Positions 4,542 to 12,522 of a stretch of 15,050 nucleotides of DNA are shown here, in pieces; position 1 is the stretch's first letter; each line of letters starts with the position of its first letter. The notes beneath the pieces are model-generated. The model was not told the origin of the DNA. It was given only the letters and a program-made list of their open reading frames with translations, and searched no databases. The DNA is from RXOA01 sp964554715 (GTDB lineage: Bacteria > Bipolaricaulota > Bipolaricaulia > UBA7950 > UBA9294), in the NCBI GenBank assembly GCA_964554715.1, contig CAZKPU010000059.1:1-15050 (forward strand), written 5' to 3'. Position numbers and translations under genes: made by a program.

Positions 4542-5081
4542 ATGATAAAGAGCACAACGATTCTCGCCCTCAGATCGGCCGATCAGCGATGTGCCGTGAT
4601 GGCGTGTGACGGTCAAGCCACGATGGACACCATGGTCATCAAGCGGAATACCCGCAAGGTGTATCGGCTGAATGACGGCCAGGTCCTGGTTGGGTTTGCC
4701 GGCGCGACCGCCGATTGCCTCGCGTTGCTGGATCGTTTGGAAGGGAAGCTGAAGAAGCACAACGGACAACTACGCCGCGCCGCCGTCGACATGACCAAGG
4801 AATGGCGCACCGATCGGATCCTCCGGCAGTTGGAGGCGATCGTTGTTGCGGTCAGCGAAGAATCGCTTCTCATGATTTCGGGCGCCGGTGACGTTCTCGA
4901 ACCGGATGAAGGGATTGTGGGCATCGGCTCCGGTGGAGCCTACGCGTTGGCCGCCGGGCGAGCGCTGCTCGCTGAGACGGACCTGCCGCTGGAGACGATT
5001 GCCCGCAAGAGCCTGGAAATCGCCGGGTCGATCGACATTTACACCAACAAGGAGATCGTGCTCGAGAGGATTGCATGGTGA
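4542..5081 (+). CDS. hslV: ATP-dependent protease subunit HslV (ClpQ)
   Basis: HslV is the peptidase of the two-part HslVU protease: two stacked hexameric rings with an N-terminal threonine nucleophile, degrading unfolded and regulatory cytoplasmic proteins. The 179-residue product matches throughout: TTI at 5-7, DGQAT at 23-27, NTRKVYRL at 36-43, GFAGATADC, WRTDR, GIGSGGAYA and IYTN. The nucleophile should be T5 after removal of a four-residue MIKS propeptide. D23 and K39 correspond to D17 and K33 of the E. coli enzyme. The usual GDGQ reads CDGQ here, and two extra residues lie between T5 and D23. The stop overlaps the hslU start by seven bases. Only the start codon is slightly uncertain, as no clear ribosome binding site is visible. 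Confidence 0.96.
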   Translation: MIKSTTILALRSADQRCAVMACDGQATMDTMVIKRNTRKVYRLNDGQVLVGFAGATADCLALLDRLEGKLKKHNGQLRRAAVDMTKEWRTDRILRQLEAIVVAVSEESLLMISGAGDVLEPDEGIVGIGSGGAYALAAGRALLAETDLPLETIARKSLEIAGSIDIYTNKEIVLERIAW

Positions 5082-6475
5082 CGATGATGGCAAGCGCGGC
5101 TTCGGGAGACGGTGGACTTATAGAGGTCACGACCGGGATCTACGGATTGACCCCGGCGCAAATCGTCGCCGAACTGGACAAGTATGTGATCGGACAGCAA
5201 GCGGCGAAGAAGGCGGTGGCCGTCGCTCTTCGGAACCGGATGCGCCGCGCGTGCATCGATGGCGACATCCGTGACGAGATCAAACCGAAGAACATCCTGA
5301 TGATCGGTGCCACCGGTGTCGGCAAGACGGAGATCTCGCGGCGGCTGGCCAGGCTCACGACGTGCCCGTTCATCAAGGTGGAGGCGACGAAGTTCACCGA
5401 AGTCGGGTATGTCGGCCGGGATGTGGAGTCGATGATTCGTGATCTTGTCGACATCGCGATCGACATGGTCCGCGAGGAAGAGATCATCGATGTGGAAGAA
5501 GAAGCGGAACGGCTCGTCACGCAGGAACTCCTGGACGCGCTTCTTCCCGCACCCGATGTATCGGAGTCCGACGACCAGCAAGACAGTCACGGCCGGACCC
5601 GTGAGAAGCTGTTGCGCAAGCTGGAAGCGGGCGACCTCGAAGAGCGGTATGTCGAGATCTCGGTCGAAGAACAGGTTGTGCCGCAGCTCGAGCTGTTCTC
5701 ACAAGACGGAGTTGATCAGATCGGCGTGGATATGGGCGATATGCTGTCCGGATTGATTCCGCCGTCCCGGAAGAAGCGGCGCGTCAAACTGGCGGATGCC
5801 CGGCCGATCTTGTTCGAGCAGGCGTTGGATCGGCTGATCAACATGGAAGACGTGCGGACGCGCGGGCTCCAATTGGCCGAAGACATGGGGATTGTCTTCT
5901 TGGACGAGATCGACAAAGTTGCCGCGGGAGGACGTGAAGAAACGGGCGGGCCCGGCGTTTCGAGGCAGGGCGTCCAACGTGACTTGCTTCCTCTGTTGGA
6001 AGGGACCGCGGTGCGAACCCGTTACGGAGCTGTGTCGACGGAGAACATCCTGTTCATCGCAGCGGGCGCATTCAACATGTCCAAGCCGTCGGATCTGATC
6101 CCCGAACTGCAAGGGCGGCTTCCGATACGTGTCGAGCTGGAGAATCTGACCGCCGAAGAGTTTGTCCGAATCCTTGCCGAGCCAAAGGACGCCCTGATCA
6201 AGCAGTACGAAGTCCTTCTCGGCGTCGAGGGCGTATCACTCAGCTTCACCGACGACGCGATCGCGGAGATCGCGCGCATCGCGTACGAGTTGAATCAGAC
6301 GACCGAGAATATCGGAGCGCGCCGGTTGATGACCGTCATGGAGCGCCTGATGGAGGACCTCTCCTTCGAGGCCGAGCGTCACAAAGGGCAAAACATCACG
6401 ATCGACCGGGCGTACGTCACCGAGCGGCTCGAAGACATCGTCGAGAACCCGGATCTTTCGCGCTACATTCTCTAA
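5075..6475 (+). CDS. hslU: ATP-dependent protease ATPase subunit HslU (ClpY)
   Basis: HslU is the AAA+ hexamer that unfolds substrates and threads them into HslV. The 466-residue product has Walker A GATGVGKT (78-85), the pore-loop motif GYVG (111-114), an inserted I domain (about 125-255), Walker B VFLDEID (274-280) and sensor-2 GARR (415-418 region). The C-terminal tail DLSRYIL is the segment that inserts into HslV to activate it. The start, ATG 5075, follows GAGAGG by six bases and overlaps the end of hslV, so translation is coupled. The first 22 or so residues precede the conserved LTPAQIVAELDKYVIGQ and extend beyond E. coli HslU (443 residues); GTG 5078 or ATG 5084 would shorten this only slightly. 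Confidence 0.97.
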   Translation: MVTMMASAASGDGGLIEVTTGIYGLTPAQIVAELDKYVIGQQAAKKAVAVALRNRMRRACIDGDIRDEIKPKNILMIGATGVGKTEISRRLARLTTCPFIKVEATKFTEVGYVGRDVESMIRDLVDIAIDMVREEEIIDVEEEAERLVTQELLDALLPAPDVSESDDQQDSHGRTREKLLRKLEAGDLEERYVEISVEEQVVPQLELFSQDGVDQIGVDMGDMLSGLIPPSRKKRRVKLADARPILFEQALDRLINMEDVRTRGLQLAEDMGIVFLDEIDKVAAGGREETGGPGVSRQGVQRDLLPLLEGTAVRTRYGAVSTENILFIAAGAFNMSKPSDLIPELQGRLPIRVELENLTAEEFVRILAEPKDALIKQYEVLLGVEGVSLSFTDDAIAEIARIAYELNQTTENIGARRLMTVMERLMEDLSFEAERHKGQNITIDRAYVTERLEDIVENPDLSRYIL

Positions 6476-6498
6476 GACAGCATCGAAGGTTTCGCCCG

Positions 6499-6528
6499 TT
6501 GTCATGCCGCATACGCCGCGGGTACCAT
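6499..6528 (+). promoter_or_regulatory. Candidate thrS promoter
   Basis: TTGTCA at 6499-6504 (5 of 6) and TACCAT at 6523-6528 (4 of 6) are 18 bases apart in the 79-base gap between hslU and thrS. The start would be near 6535, giving a leader of about 20 bases. That is too short for a T-box riboswitch or a thrS-type operator, and no such structure is seen. Confidence 0.5.
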
Positions 6529-6554
6529 TGCCCGCCGAATAGAACAAGGGAGGA

Positions 6555-8498
6555 ATGATGATCCACGTCTCTTTGCCCGATGGCTCTGTGATCGATGTCG
6601 AACGCGGCAGCTCGATCCTCGATGTGGCCCGCGCGATCGGTCCGCGGCTTGCAAAGGCCGCGGTTGCCGGCGTCATCGACGGGGCCGCGCACGATGTGCG
6701 CGAGACGATCTCGGAGGACTGCAATCTCACGATCCTTACGAAGGGATCGGCGGAAGCTCTTGAGGTTCTCCGGCACACGACAACGCATATCATGGCCCAG
6801 GCGGTGAAGAGACGCTTCCCGGACACGCGGCTGGGGATCGGACCGGCGATCGAAGACGGGTTCTACTACGACTTCGATCGGGATCAGCCGTTTTCGGAAG
6901 ACGATCTTGCTGCCCTTGCCGAGGAGATGCGTGCGATCATCGCCGAAGATCTGCCGATTGAGCGGATGACTCTTCCCAAGGACGAAGCCAGAGAGAAGCT
7001 CACGGCGGAGAACGAACCGTACAAGATCGAGCTGCTCGACGAGCTGGAAGATGACCCGGTCACGTTCTTCCGGCAGGGGGATTTCTCCGATCTGTGCCGC
7101 GGACCACACTTGCGGTCCACCGGGCAGGTTCCAGAGGATGCGATCAAGCTGATGTCCGTGGCCGGTGCCTATTGGCGCGGTGATGAGCATCGACCGATGC
7201 TTCAGCGGATCTATGGTACGGCCTGGTGGAAAGCCGCGGAACTCAAGGAGCATCTCGAGCGGATCGAGGCGATCAAGGCGCGAGACCACCGCCGGCTGAT
7301 CCGCGATCTGGACCTTGTCAGCTTCCACGAAGAAGCCGGGGCCGGGCTTGCCTATTGGCATCCCCACGGCGGCCGGATGCGCGTGCTGATCGCAGACTCC
7401 TGGCGCAAGTGGCACTACGAGGGCGGGTACTCACTTGTGTTCACCCCGCATATCGGCAGAGCCCATCTGTGGGAGACCTCGGGGCACCTGAGCTTCTACA
7501 AAGACGGGATGTATGCGCCGATGGACATCGACGGGCAGGAGTACTACCTGAAACCGATGAACTGCCCGTTCCACGTGATGATCTACAACTCGCAAACGCG
7601 TTCCTATCGTGAGCTTCCGCTGCGATGGGCCGAACTCGGAACGGTGTATCGATATGAGAGGAGCGGCACGCTGCACGGGCTGCTGCGCGTTCGCGGGTTC
7701 ACGCAGGATGATGCACACATCATCTGCACGGATGAGCAGATCGACGAAGAGATCCTCCGGGTTCTCGACTTCAGCTTGGATCTTCTTCGTGGCTTCGGGT
7801 TCGAAGACTTCAAGATCGAGCTGTCGGTCCGCGATCCATCGCATCCGGAGAAGTACGCCGGTGAAGACGCGATGTGGGAAGCGGCGGAAAGCTCTCTGGT
7901 GAAAGCGATTGCGGCAAGAGATCTTCCCTATGAGCGGATGGAAGGCGAAGCGGTTTTCTACGGCCCAAAGATCGATATCAAGATCAGAGATGCCCTCCAT
8001 CGGACATGGCAGTGCACGACGATTCAGTTCGACTTCAATCTGCCGGGACGGTTCGAGATGTCGTATGTCGGCGAGGACGGCCAAGAGCATCGCCCGTACA
8101 TGGTGCACCGAGCGCTTCTCGGGAGCCTGGAGCGGTTCTACGCTCTGTTGGTCGAGCACTACGGTGGAGCGTTCCCGGTGTGGCTGGCACCCGTGCAGAC
8201 CGTGTTGATCCCGATCTCCGACCGACACCTCCCGTATGCCCAGGATGTAGAGGCGAAGATGCGGGCGCGCGGAATCCGCGTCGAACTGGATGCCTCGTCG
8301 GAGCGGATGAACGGCAAGATCCGAAACGCACAACTGCGGAAGGTTCCGTTCATGCTGGTGATCGGCGATCGCGAGCAGGAGAGCGGCTCGGTTGCCGTTC
8401 GGCTTCGCTCGGGAGAGGACCTTGGGGCACAACCCGTAGATGATGTGGTCGAACGGATCCTGCGGCTGGACGAATCCAAGTCGACGTCCCTGTTGTAG
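6555..8498 (+). CDS. thrS: Threonyl-tRNA synthetase
   Basis: This class II enzyme attaches threonine to tRNA-Thr and removes mischarged serine. The 647-residue product has an N-terminal TGS domain (about 2-62) and an editing domain with HTTTH (74-78) and CRGPH (181-185). The catalytic core has zinc-site Cys337 in PMNCPFH, motif 2 around RYERSGTLHGLLRVRGFTQDDAH (two blocks either side of LRVRG), and motif 3 around HRPYMVHRALLGSLERF. The anticodon-binding domain runs from about VWLAPVQTVLIPISDRH to the end. ATG 6555 abuts GGGAGGA (6548-6554); the adjacent ATG 6558 has better spacing and gives a product one residue shorter. The length is typical of full bacterial ThrRS. Confidence 0.98.
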   Translation: MMIHVSLPDGSVIDVERGSSILDVARAIGPRLAKAAVAGVIDGAAHDVRETISEDCNLTILTKGSAEALEVLRHTTTHIMAQAVKRRFPDTRLGIGPAIEDGFYYDFDRDQPFSEDDLAALAEEMRAIIAEDLPIERMTLPKDEAREKLTAENEPYKIELLDELEDDPVTFFRQGDFSDLCRGPHLRSTGQVPEDAIKLMSVAGAYWRGDEHRPMLQRIYGTAWWKAAELKEHLERIEAIKARDHRRLIRDLDLVSFHEEAGAGLAYWHPHGGRMRVLIADSWRKWHYEGGYSLVFTPHIGRAHLWETSGHLSFYKDGMYAPMDIDGQEYYLKPMNCPFHVMIYNSQTRSYRELPLRWAELGTVYRYERSGTLHGLLRVRGFTQDDAHIICTDEQIDEEILRVLDFSLDLLRGFGFEDFKIELSVRDPSHPEKYAGEDAMWEAAESSLVKAIAARDLPYERMEGEAVFYGPKIDIKIRDALHRTWQCTTIQFDFNLPGRFEMSYVGEDGQEHRPYMVHRALLGSLERFYALLVEHYGGAFPVWLAPVQTVLIPISDRHLPYAQDVEAKMRARGIRVELDASSERMNGKIRNAQLRKVPFMLVIGDREQESGSVAVRLRSGEDLGAQPVDDVVERILRLDESKSTSLL

Positions 8499-8556
8499 TC
8501 AAACGGGGTAGACGCCTTGACGGAGGGAGCTTTGAACCTGATGCGGTGGAACGATC

Positions 8557-9252
8557 ATGGATGAGTTGCTTCTGCTTGCGCGTGTGCTGGTGGCGGCGGG
8601 GTTGAGCGCCGTCATCGGATTGGAGCGAGAGTTCCACGGACGTCCCGCCGGATTGCGGACCCATCTTCTTGTGGGGGTGGGTGCGGCGTTGGTCATGGCG
8701 GCGTTCGAAGCGGCGACGATCCGTATCGGGGCGCCCTCGGAGGCCCTGCGGATCGATCCCGGACGCCTTGCCGCCGGCGTGATTACGGGGATCGGTTTCC
8801 TTGGAGCAGGGACGATTCTGAAGGTGGGAGACTGGGTGCGCGGGCTCACCACGGCCGCCTCGTTGTGGTTTGTCGCGATGCTGGGGATCGCCGCAGGCCA
8901 AGGGCTTTACATCCTTGCCGCCGGAGGATGTGCGACCGGATTGGCGATCCTATCGCTGATCGATCCCCTTGCGTCGCGTCTGCCGCATCGCATCTACCAC
9001 ACCCTCGAGTTGACGCTGGCCGCCGAGCGCCGAGCCTCCATCGAGCAGGCGCTTGACGAACTCTTGGTGACGGGAGGAGATGCGCGGCCTGTTAGGGTCC
9101 GGATTACCCGCACGAGCTGGCGTTGGGACGCCGACGGGCAAACCGTCACATTGAGCTACCGGATCCGCCACGGCCACTCCGCCGATGTGGAAGGAGCGGT
9201 GGAACAGCTGAGCGAGCTGGACGGGGTCGTCCGCGCGGATCTCCGGCTGTAG
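8557..9252 (+). CDS. MgtC/SapB family inner-membrane protein
   Basis: The 231-residue product has the conserved MgtC N-terminal half: GLERE (25-29 region), GLRTHLLVGVGAAL, GVITGIGFLGAGTIL and VRGLTTAASLWFVAMLGIAAG, with about four transmembrane helices up to residue 140. The C-terminal third (about 145-231) is a soluble cytoplasmic domain that looks ACT-like, with alternating strands and helices. MgtC proteins are linked to growth in low magnesium and, in pathogens, to inhibition of the F1Fo ATP synthase; in environmental bacteria the role is less certain. ATG 8557 follows GGTGGA by six bases. The gene lies 58 bases after thrS and converges with metK. Confidence 0.9.
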   Translation: MDELLLLARVLVAAGLSAVIGLEREFHGRPAGLRTHLLVGVGAALVMAAFEAATIRIGAPSEALRIDPGRLAAGVITGIGFLGAGTILKVGDWVRGLTTAASLWFVAMLGIAAGQGLYILAAGGCATGLAILSLIDPLASRLPHRIYHTLELTLAAERRASIEQALDELLVTGGDARPVRVRITRTSWRWDADGQTVTLSYRIRHGHSADVEGAVEQLSELDGVVRADLRL

Positions 9253-9258
9253 CTTTCG

Positions 9259-9275
9259 GAGGAGGCCCCTTCCTC
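9259..9275. terminator. Weak hairpin between convergent mgtC-family gene and metK
   Basis: GAGGAG (9259-9264) pairs with TTCCTC (9270-9275) around a five-base loop, with one G-T pair. It lies in the 22-base gap between two convergent genes and reaches into the metK stop codon. There is no T tract on either strand, so it is not a typical intrinsic terminator. Confidence 0.2.
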
Positions 9276-10456
9276 TAGCCAAGCGCGCGCCGGAGCGGCT
9301 CGAGCTGATCGAGAGCTTCCCAGCGCACATCGAGTTCCGGCCTTCCGAAATGGCCGTAAGCGGACAACGGCTCGTATTGAGGTCGGCGAAGATCGAACCG
9401 TTCGATGATCGCTTCGGGGCGGAAATCGAAGACGGATTCCACGGCCTTTCGAAGCGCCTCATCGCTTCTTGAGCCGGATCCGAGAGACGAGACATGAACG
9501 GCCAGCGGCTTCGCCTTGCCGATGGCATAGGCGATCTGAACTTCGGCCCTCTCGGCGGCTCCGGCGGCCACGAGGTGCTTGGCGACATAGCGGGCCATGT
9601 ACGCGCCGGTCCGGTCGACCTTGGACGGATCCTTGCCGGAGAACGCTCCTCCTCCGTGAGATCCGAATCCGCCGTACGTATCCACGATGATCTTGCGGCC
9701 GGTCATCCCCGCGTCGGATGCCGGGCCTCCGATCACGAACCTCCCCGAGGAGTTCACAAGAATCTCCGTGTCGTCATCCAACCACGCCGAGACGATGGGG
9801 TCGACAAGATGCCGACGCAAATCCTCCGCGATCTGTGACTGATCGACGGATGGATCGTGTTGCGCTGCAATCAGCAGCTTCGTGGCGCGAACCGGGCGGT
9901 TGCCGTCGTACTCGATGGTGACTTGTGTCTTGCCATCCGGCCGCAGATAGGGCAGCTTCCCGTCCTTCCTCAGCGAGGCCAGCCCTTGGGCCAGGCGATG
10001 CGCCAGGGCGATCGGCAACGGCATAAGCTCGGGAGTGTCCTTGCAGGCGTAGCCGTACATAATCCCCTGATCTCCGGCGCCGAGGGCGTCCAGAGGATCC
10101 GTGGATCGATCGCCTCGGACTTCGAGCGAACTGCTGACGGCGTCCGCGATATCCGCGGATTGCTCCTTAATGACCGACAGGACCGCACAGGCGGCATGAT
10201 GGAACCCGAAATCGGCGTTGTCGTAGCCCGTGTCGGCGATGACACGTCGTGTGATCCCATCGAGGTCGACGTAGGCATCCGTGCTGATCTCGCCGCCGAC
10301 AATCACCAGCCCGGTCGTAATGAACGTTTCGCAAGCGACTCTCCCCCGGGCATCTTGCTCCAGGACGGCGTCGAGAACCGCATCCGAGATCCGGTCGGCC
10401 AATTTGTCGGGATGCCCTTCGGTGACCGATTCCGATGTATGTGTGGTGATATCCAT
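9275..10456 (-). CDS. metK: S-adenosylmethionine synthetase
   Basis: MetK makes S-adenosylmethionine from methionine and ATP. The start is ATG at 10456, just after a perfect GAAGGAGG on the minus strand; a longer open frame upstream has no such signal and crosses the promoter. The 393-residue product shows TSESVTEGHPDKLADRISDA near the N-terminus, with GHPDK at 14-18 including the catalytic His15. It also has the ATP-binding GAGDQGIMYGYA and the P-loop-like GGGAFSGKDPSKVDRT, all diagnostic for the family and in the right order. Length is normal (E. coli 384). It converges with the MgtC-family gene and diverges from birA across 132 bases. No SAM riboswitch fits in its short leader. Confidence 0.97.
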   Translation of the reverse strand: MDITTHTSESVTEGHPDKLADRISDAVLDAVLEQDARGRVACETFITTGLVIVGGEISTDAYVDLDGITRRVIADTGYDNADFGFHHAACAVLSVIKEQSADIADAVSSSLEVRGDRSTDPLDALGAGDQGIMYGYACKDTPELMPLPIALAHRLAQGLASLRKDGKLPYLRPDGKTQVTIEYDGNRPVRATKLLIAAQHDPSVDQSQIAEDLRRHLVDPIVSAWLDDDTEILVNSSGRFVIGGPASDAGMTGRKIIVDTYGGFGSHGGGAFSGKDPSKVDRTGAYMARYVAKHLVAAGAAERAEVQIAYAIGKAKPLAVHVSSLGSGSRSDEALRKAVESVFDFRPEAIIERFDLRRPQYEPLSAYGHFGRPELDVRWEALDQLEPLRRALG

Positions 10457-10475
10457 CAAGCCTCCTTCATCGGCG

Positions 10476-10504
10476 ATCGTAGCGCTTCGCGGGGGTAGGC
10501 TCAA
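10476..10504 (-). promoter_or_regulatory. Candidate metK promoter
   Basis: On the minus strand TTGAGC (10504-10499, 4 of 6) precedes TACGAT (10481-10476, 4 of 6) by 17 bases. Transcription would begin near 10469, giving a leader of about 13 bases that is mostly the ribosome binding site. Confidence 0.5.
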
Positions 10505-10575
10505 CTCGAAGCCGGGCGATCCACAAGGAGGAAAACGAGCGAGCCGGCGGATCCCCCTCGCCGTGTGCGATGACG

Positions 10576-10581
10576 TACAAT
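10576..10581 (+). promoter_or_regulatory. Candidate -10 element of birA, possibly leaderless
   Basis: TACAAT (5 of 6) ends seven bases before the birA ATG at 10589, so transcription would start at or next to the A of the start codon. Only ACGGG precedes the ATG, a poor ribosome binding site. No good -35 was found 16-18 bases upstream. The arrangement matches the TANNNT pattern known for leaderless genes in Actinobacteria and Deinococcus. Confidence 0.45.
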
Positions 10582-10588
10582 CAACGGG

Positions 10589-11314
10589 ATGAGAGCATCC
10601 GAAGCCCCGAGGATCGTAGAGTTCGATTCCGTGACATCGACCCAGGATGTTGCGCGGTTGCTGATGGAACCTCGGCCTTGTCCGGATCTTGTCATCGCCA
10701 AGACACAAACCGCAGGTCGCGGGAGGTGTGGCCGGATCTGGTGCTCACCGATCGGCGGGATGTACGCGACACTGATCGTTCCTGCCGTCGACGTGATCGC
10801 GGCCCGTGCTGCCCTTGCCGTAGCCGGCGTTCTGCAGCGAAGCGGCGTCGATGTCGGGATCAAGTGGCCGAATGACCTGATCGTGAACGGCAGGAAGATC
10901 GCCGGACTGCTGATCGAAGTTGTCGGAGATCAAGCTCTCGTCGGCGTCGGCATCAACCTTGATGGATCTCCGATCTCCGAGGCGACGTGTGTCCGAGAGC
11001 TTGTCGACGAGGTTCCTCCCGCAAGAACGGTGGCGGAACAAGTCTGGCATGCATGGCCGCGCGCCGCTGCCGAAACGATCCTCGCTGACTACCGGCGGCA
11101 ATGTGTCACCCTTGGACAACAGGTCCGAGTGGCCTGCGGAGGAGCGACGGGGAGGGTCCTCTGCGGAGTTGCGGTGAACGTGGACGAAACAGGCGCACTC
11201 ATTGTCGAGCAACACGAAGGCGACCGATCTCCTGTCATTGTAAGCTGCGGCGACTGCATCCACCTTGAGCCCGCTTCCGGCTCTTCCGTTGCCTCACGAG
11301 ACGGATCCGCCTAG
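10589..11314 (+). CDS. birA: Biotin--[acetyl-CoA-carboxylase] ligase, monofunctional
   Basis: BirA activates biotin to biotinyl-AMP and transfers it to a lysine of biotin carrier proteins. The 241-residue product shows STQD (17-20), the biotinyl-AMP loop GRGRCGRIW (43-51), KWPNDL (92-97), GRKIAGLLIE (101-110) and VGVGINLD (118-125). The small SH3-like C-terminal domain lies at about 175-228. The N-terminal helix-turn-helix of E. coli BirA is absent, so this enzyme should not act as the biotin repressor. It is probably the first gene of an operon with the DUF47 gene (20-base gap) and the diiron protein. The gene diverges from metK. The last dozen residues (SGSSVASRDGSA) are a disordered tail. 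Confidence 0.95.
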   Translation: MRASEAPRIVEFDSVTSTQDVARLLMEPRPCPDLVIAKTQTAGRGRCGRIWCSPIGGMYATLIVPAVDVIAARAALAVAGVLQRSGVDVGIKWPNDLIVNGRKIAGLLIEVVGDQALVGVGINLDGSPISEATCVRELVDEVPPARTVAEQVWHAWPRAAAETILADYRRQCVTLGQQVRVACGGATGRVLCGVAVNVDETGALIVEQHEGDRSPVIVSCGDCIHLEPASGSSVASRDGSA

Positions 11315-11334
11315 ACTGGAAGGGAGACACTGCG

Positions 11335-11985
11335 ATGAGAAAAACATTCTGGAAGCGGCAACAGCAGATCGAGACGCTCGTTCTGCAACATCTTGCCGAA
11401 GTGGCCAAGGCGATCGGGTTCTTCCAAGGCGCCTTGGTCGCGTACCTTGAAGAGAAGGATGTTGACAAAGCAGGCAAGCTGGCGTTCGAGACCCATCATG
11501 CGGAAGGGGTTGCCGACGACGTGCGTCGCGAAGTCGAGGTGAAGCTTCTTGCCGGGGCGCTGCTTCCCGCCTCACGACGGGATCTGTTGGAGGTCATCGA
11601 ACAGGTCGACCGGCTGGCCAACGCCGCTGAATCCATCCTTGACTATCTGTTGTTCCAAAAGCCGGACATCCCCGCGGAACTGGCAGAGATCCTTCTGGAA
11701 ATCGTCCACAAGACGGGTGAGATCTTCGAGAGGGTCGAATCCATGATCGAACATCTGTTCAGCGATCTCTCGCAACTCCACGCCGACACGCAGGCCATCG
11801 AGAAGATTGAAGGGGAAATCGATCAACGGGAGCGGGCTGTGATCAAACGGCTGTTCAAGATGGACCTCGATCTGGCCAAGAAGATCCAGCTCCATGGACT
11901 TGTCGAACGCTTGGTGGAGATCTCGGACCGGGCGGAGGACCTGTCGGATCACATCGACATCATTGCGGTCGACCGCCATTTCTAG
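11335..11985 (+). CDS. DUF47/PhoU-like protein (TIGR00153 type)
   Basis: The 216-residue, all-helical product fits the DUF47 family, PhoU-like proteins that usually accompany Pit-type phosphate transporters. Supporting features are HHAEGVADDVRREVEVKLL (an E/D-rich metal-binding helix of PhoU type), LLEVIEQVDRLANAAESILDYLL, and the mirrored ERLVEISDRAEDLSDHIDI near the C-terminus. These two ExxDRxxD-like helices correspond to the repeated three-helix bundles that bind iron clusters in PhoU proteins. ATG 11335 follows GGAAGGGAG. No Pit gene is adjacent within the window. The next gene starts eight bases after the stop, so the two are surely co-transcribed. A phosphate-transport or metal-linked regulatory role is inferred from family only. 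Confidence 0.88.
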   Translation: MRKTFWKRQQQIETLVLQHLAEVAKAIGFFQGALVAYLEEKDVDKAGKLAFETHHAEGVADDVRREVEVKLLAGALLPASRRDLLEVIEQVDRLANAAESILDYLLFQKPDIPAELAEILLEIVHKTGEIFERVESMIEHLFSDLSQLHADTQAIEKIEGEIDQRERAVIKRLFKMDLDLAKKIQLHGLVERLVEISDRAEDLSDHIDIIAVDRHF

Positions 11986-11993
11986 GAGGGCGT

Positions 11994-12491
11994 ATGACGA
12001 TTCTCGAACAGGCGATTGCACTGGAAGAGCGTGCGGAGACCTACTACCGGTCTTCCAAGGAGGGGATCGAAGATCGGGGCGCGCTAATGATTCTCGATCT
12101 GCTGGCGGCGGAGGAACACAGGCATGCCGAAGCGTTGCGAGCCATGGGAGAAGCGGAGCAGCCTTCTTCGCAAGACGCGGCGATCAACCTCCTCGATGAA
12201 GTGAAGGGCATTGTCTCCGGGAAGATCGAAGGAGGACGGAATACGGTGTTTTCCGACCGTTCGATGCTCGGAATCCTTCGTGGAGCGATGGAGATCGAAC
12301 AGGTCACGCAGGCGTTCTACCGCGACCATGCCGCGAAGACAGATAACGACGCAACGCAGAAGCTGTTTGCCGACCTTGCCGAGCGGGAACAGGAGCACTA
12401 CCTCACGGTCAGCTCCCTTGCCGAGTACTTCGATCGCCCGCAGGCATGGGTGGAGGCCGCCGAGTTCGGGCTGCGTCCCGACAACTACTAG
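11994..12491 (+). CDS. Rubrerythrin-like diiron protein without rubredoxin domain
   Basis: The 165-residue product has two copies of the ferritin-like diiron signature: E11-x6-Y18 and E41-x2-H44, then E102-x6-Y109 and E132-x2-H135, in four helices. Such proteins bind a di-iron centre and often reduce peroxide or store iron in anaerobes and microaerophiles. There is no rubredoxin domain (no CxxC pairs, and indeed no cysteine), so an external electron donor would be needed. ATG 11994 sits three bases after AGGAGGG. It is tightly linked to the upstream DUF47 gene, suggesting a shared metal or oxidative-stress theme (inference). It converges with the diguanylate cyclase gene 31 bases away; no clear terminator is seen there. 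The peroxidase activity is not proven by sequence. Confidence 0.88.
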   Translation: MTILEQAIALEERAETYYRSSKEGIEDRGALMILDLLAAEEHRHAEALRAMGEAEQPSSQDAAINLLDEVKGIVSGKIEGGRNTVFSDRSMLGILRGAMEIEQVTQAFYRDHAAKTDNDATQKLFADLAEREQEHYLTVSSLAEYFDRPQAWVEAAEFGLRPDNY

Positions 12492-12522
12492 AACGGAGCG
12501 AAGGCGGCTGCCCCGGTAGCGT

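Noticed and set aside
8350..8901. Minus-strand open frames across the end of thrS and the MgtC-family gene
   Set aside because: Antisense shadows with low-complexity Arg/Pro/Ser composition; the plus-strand genes are unambiguous.
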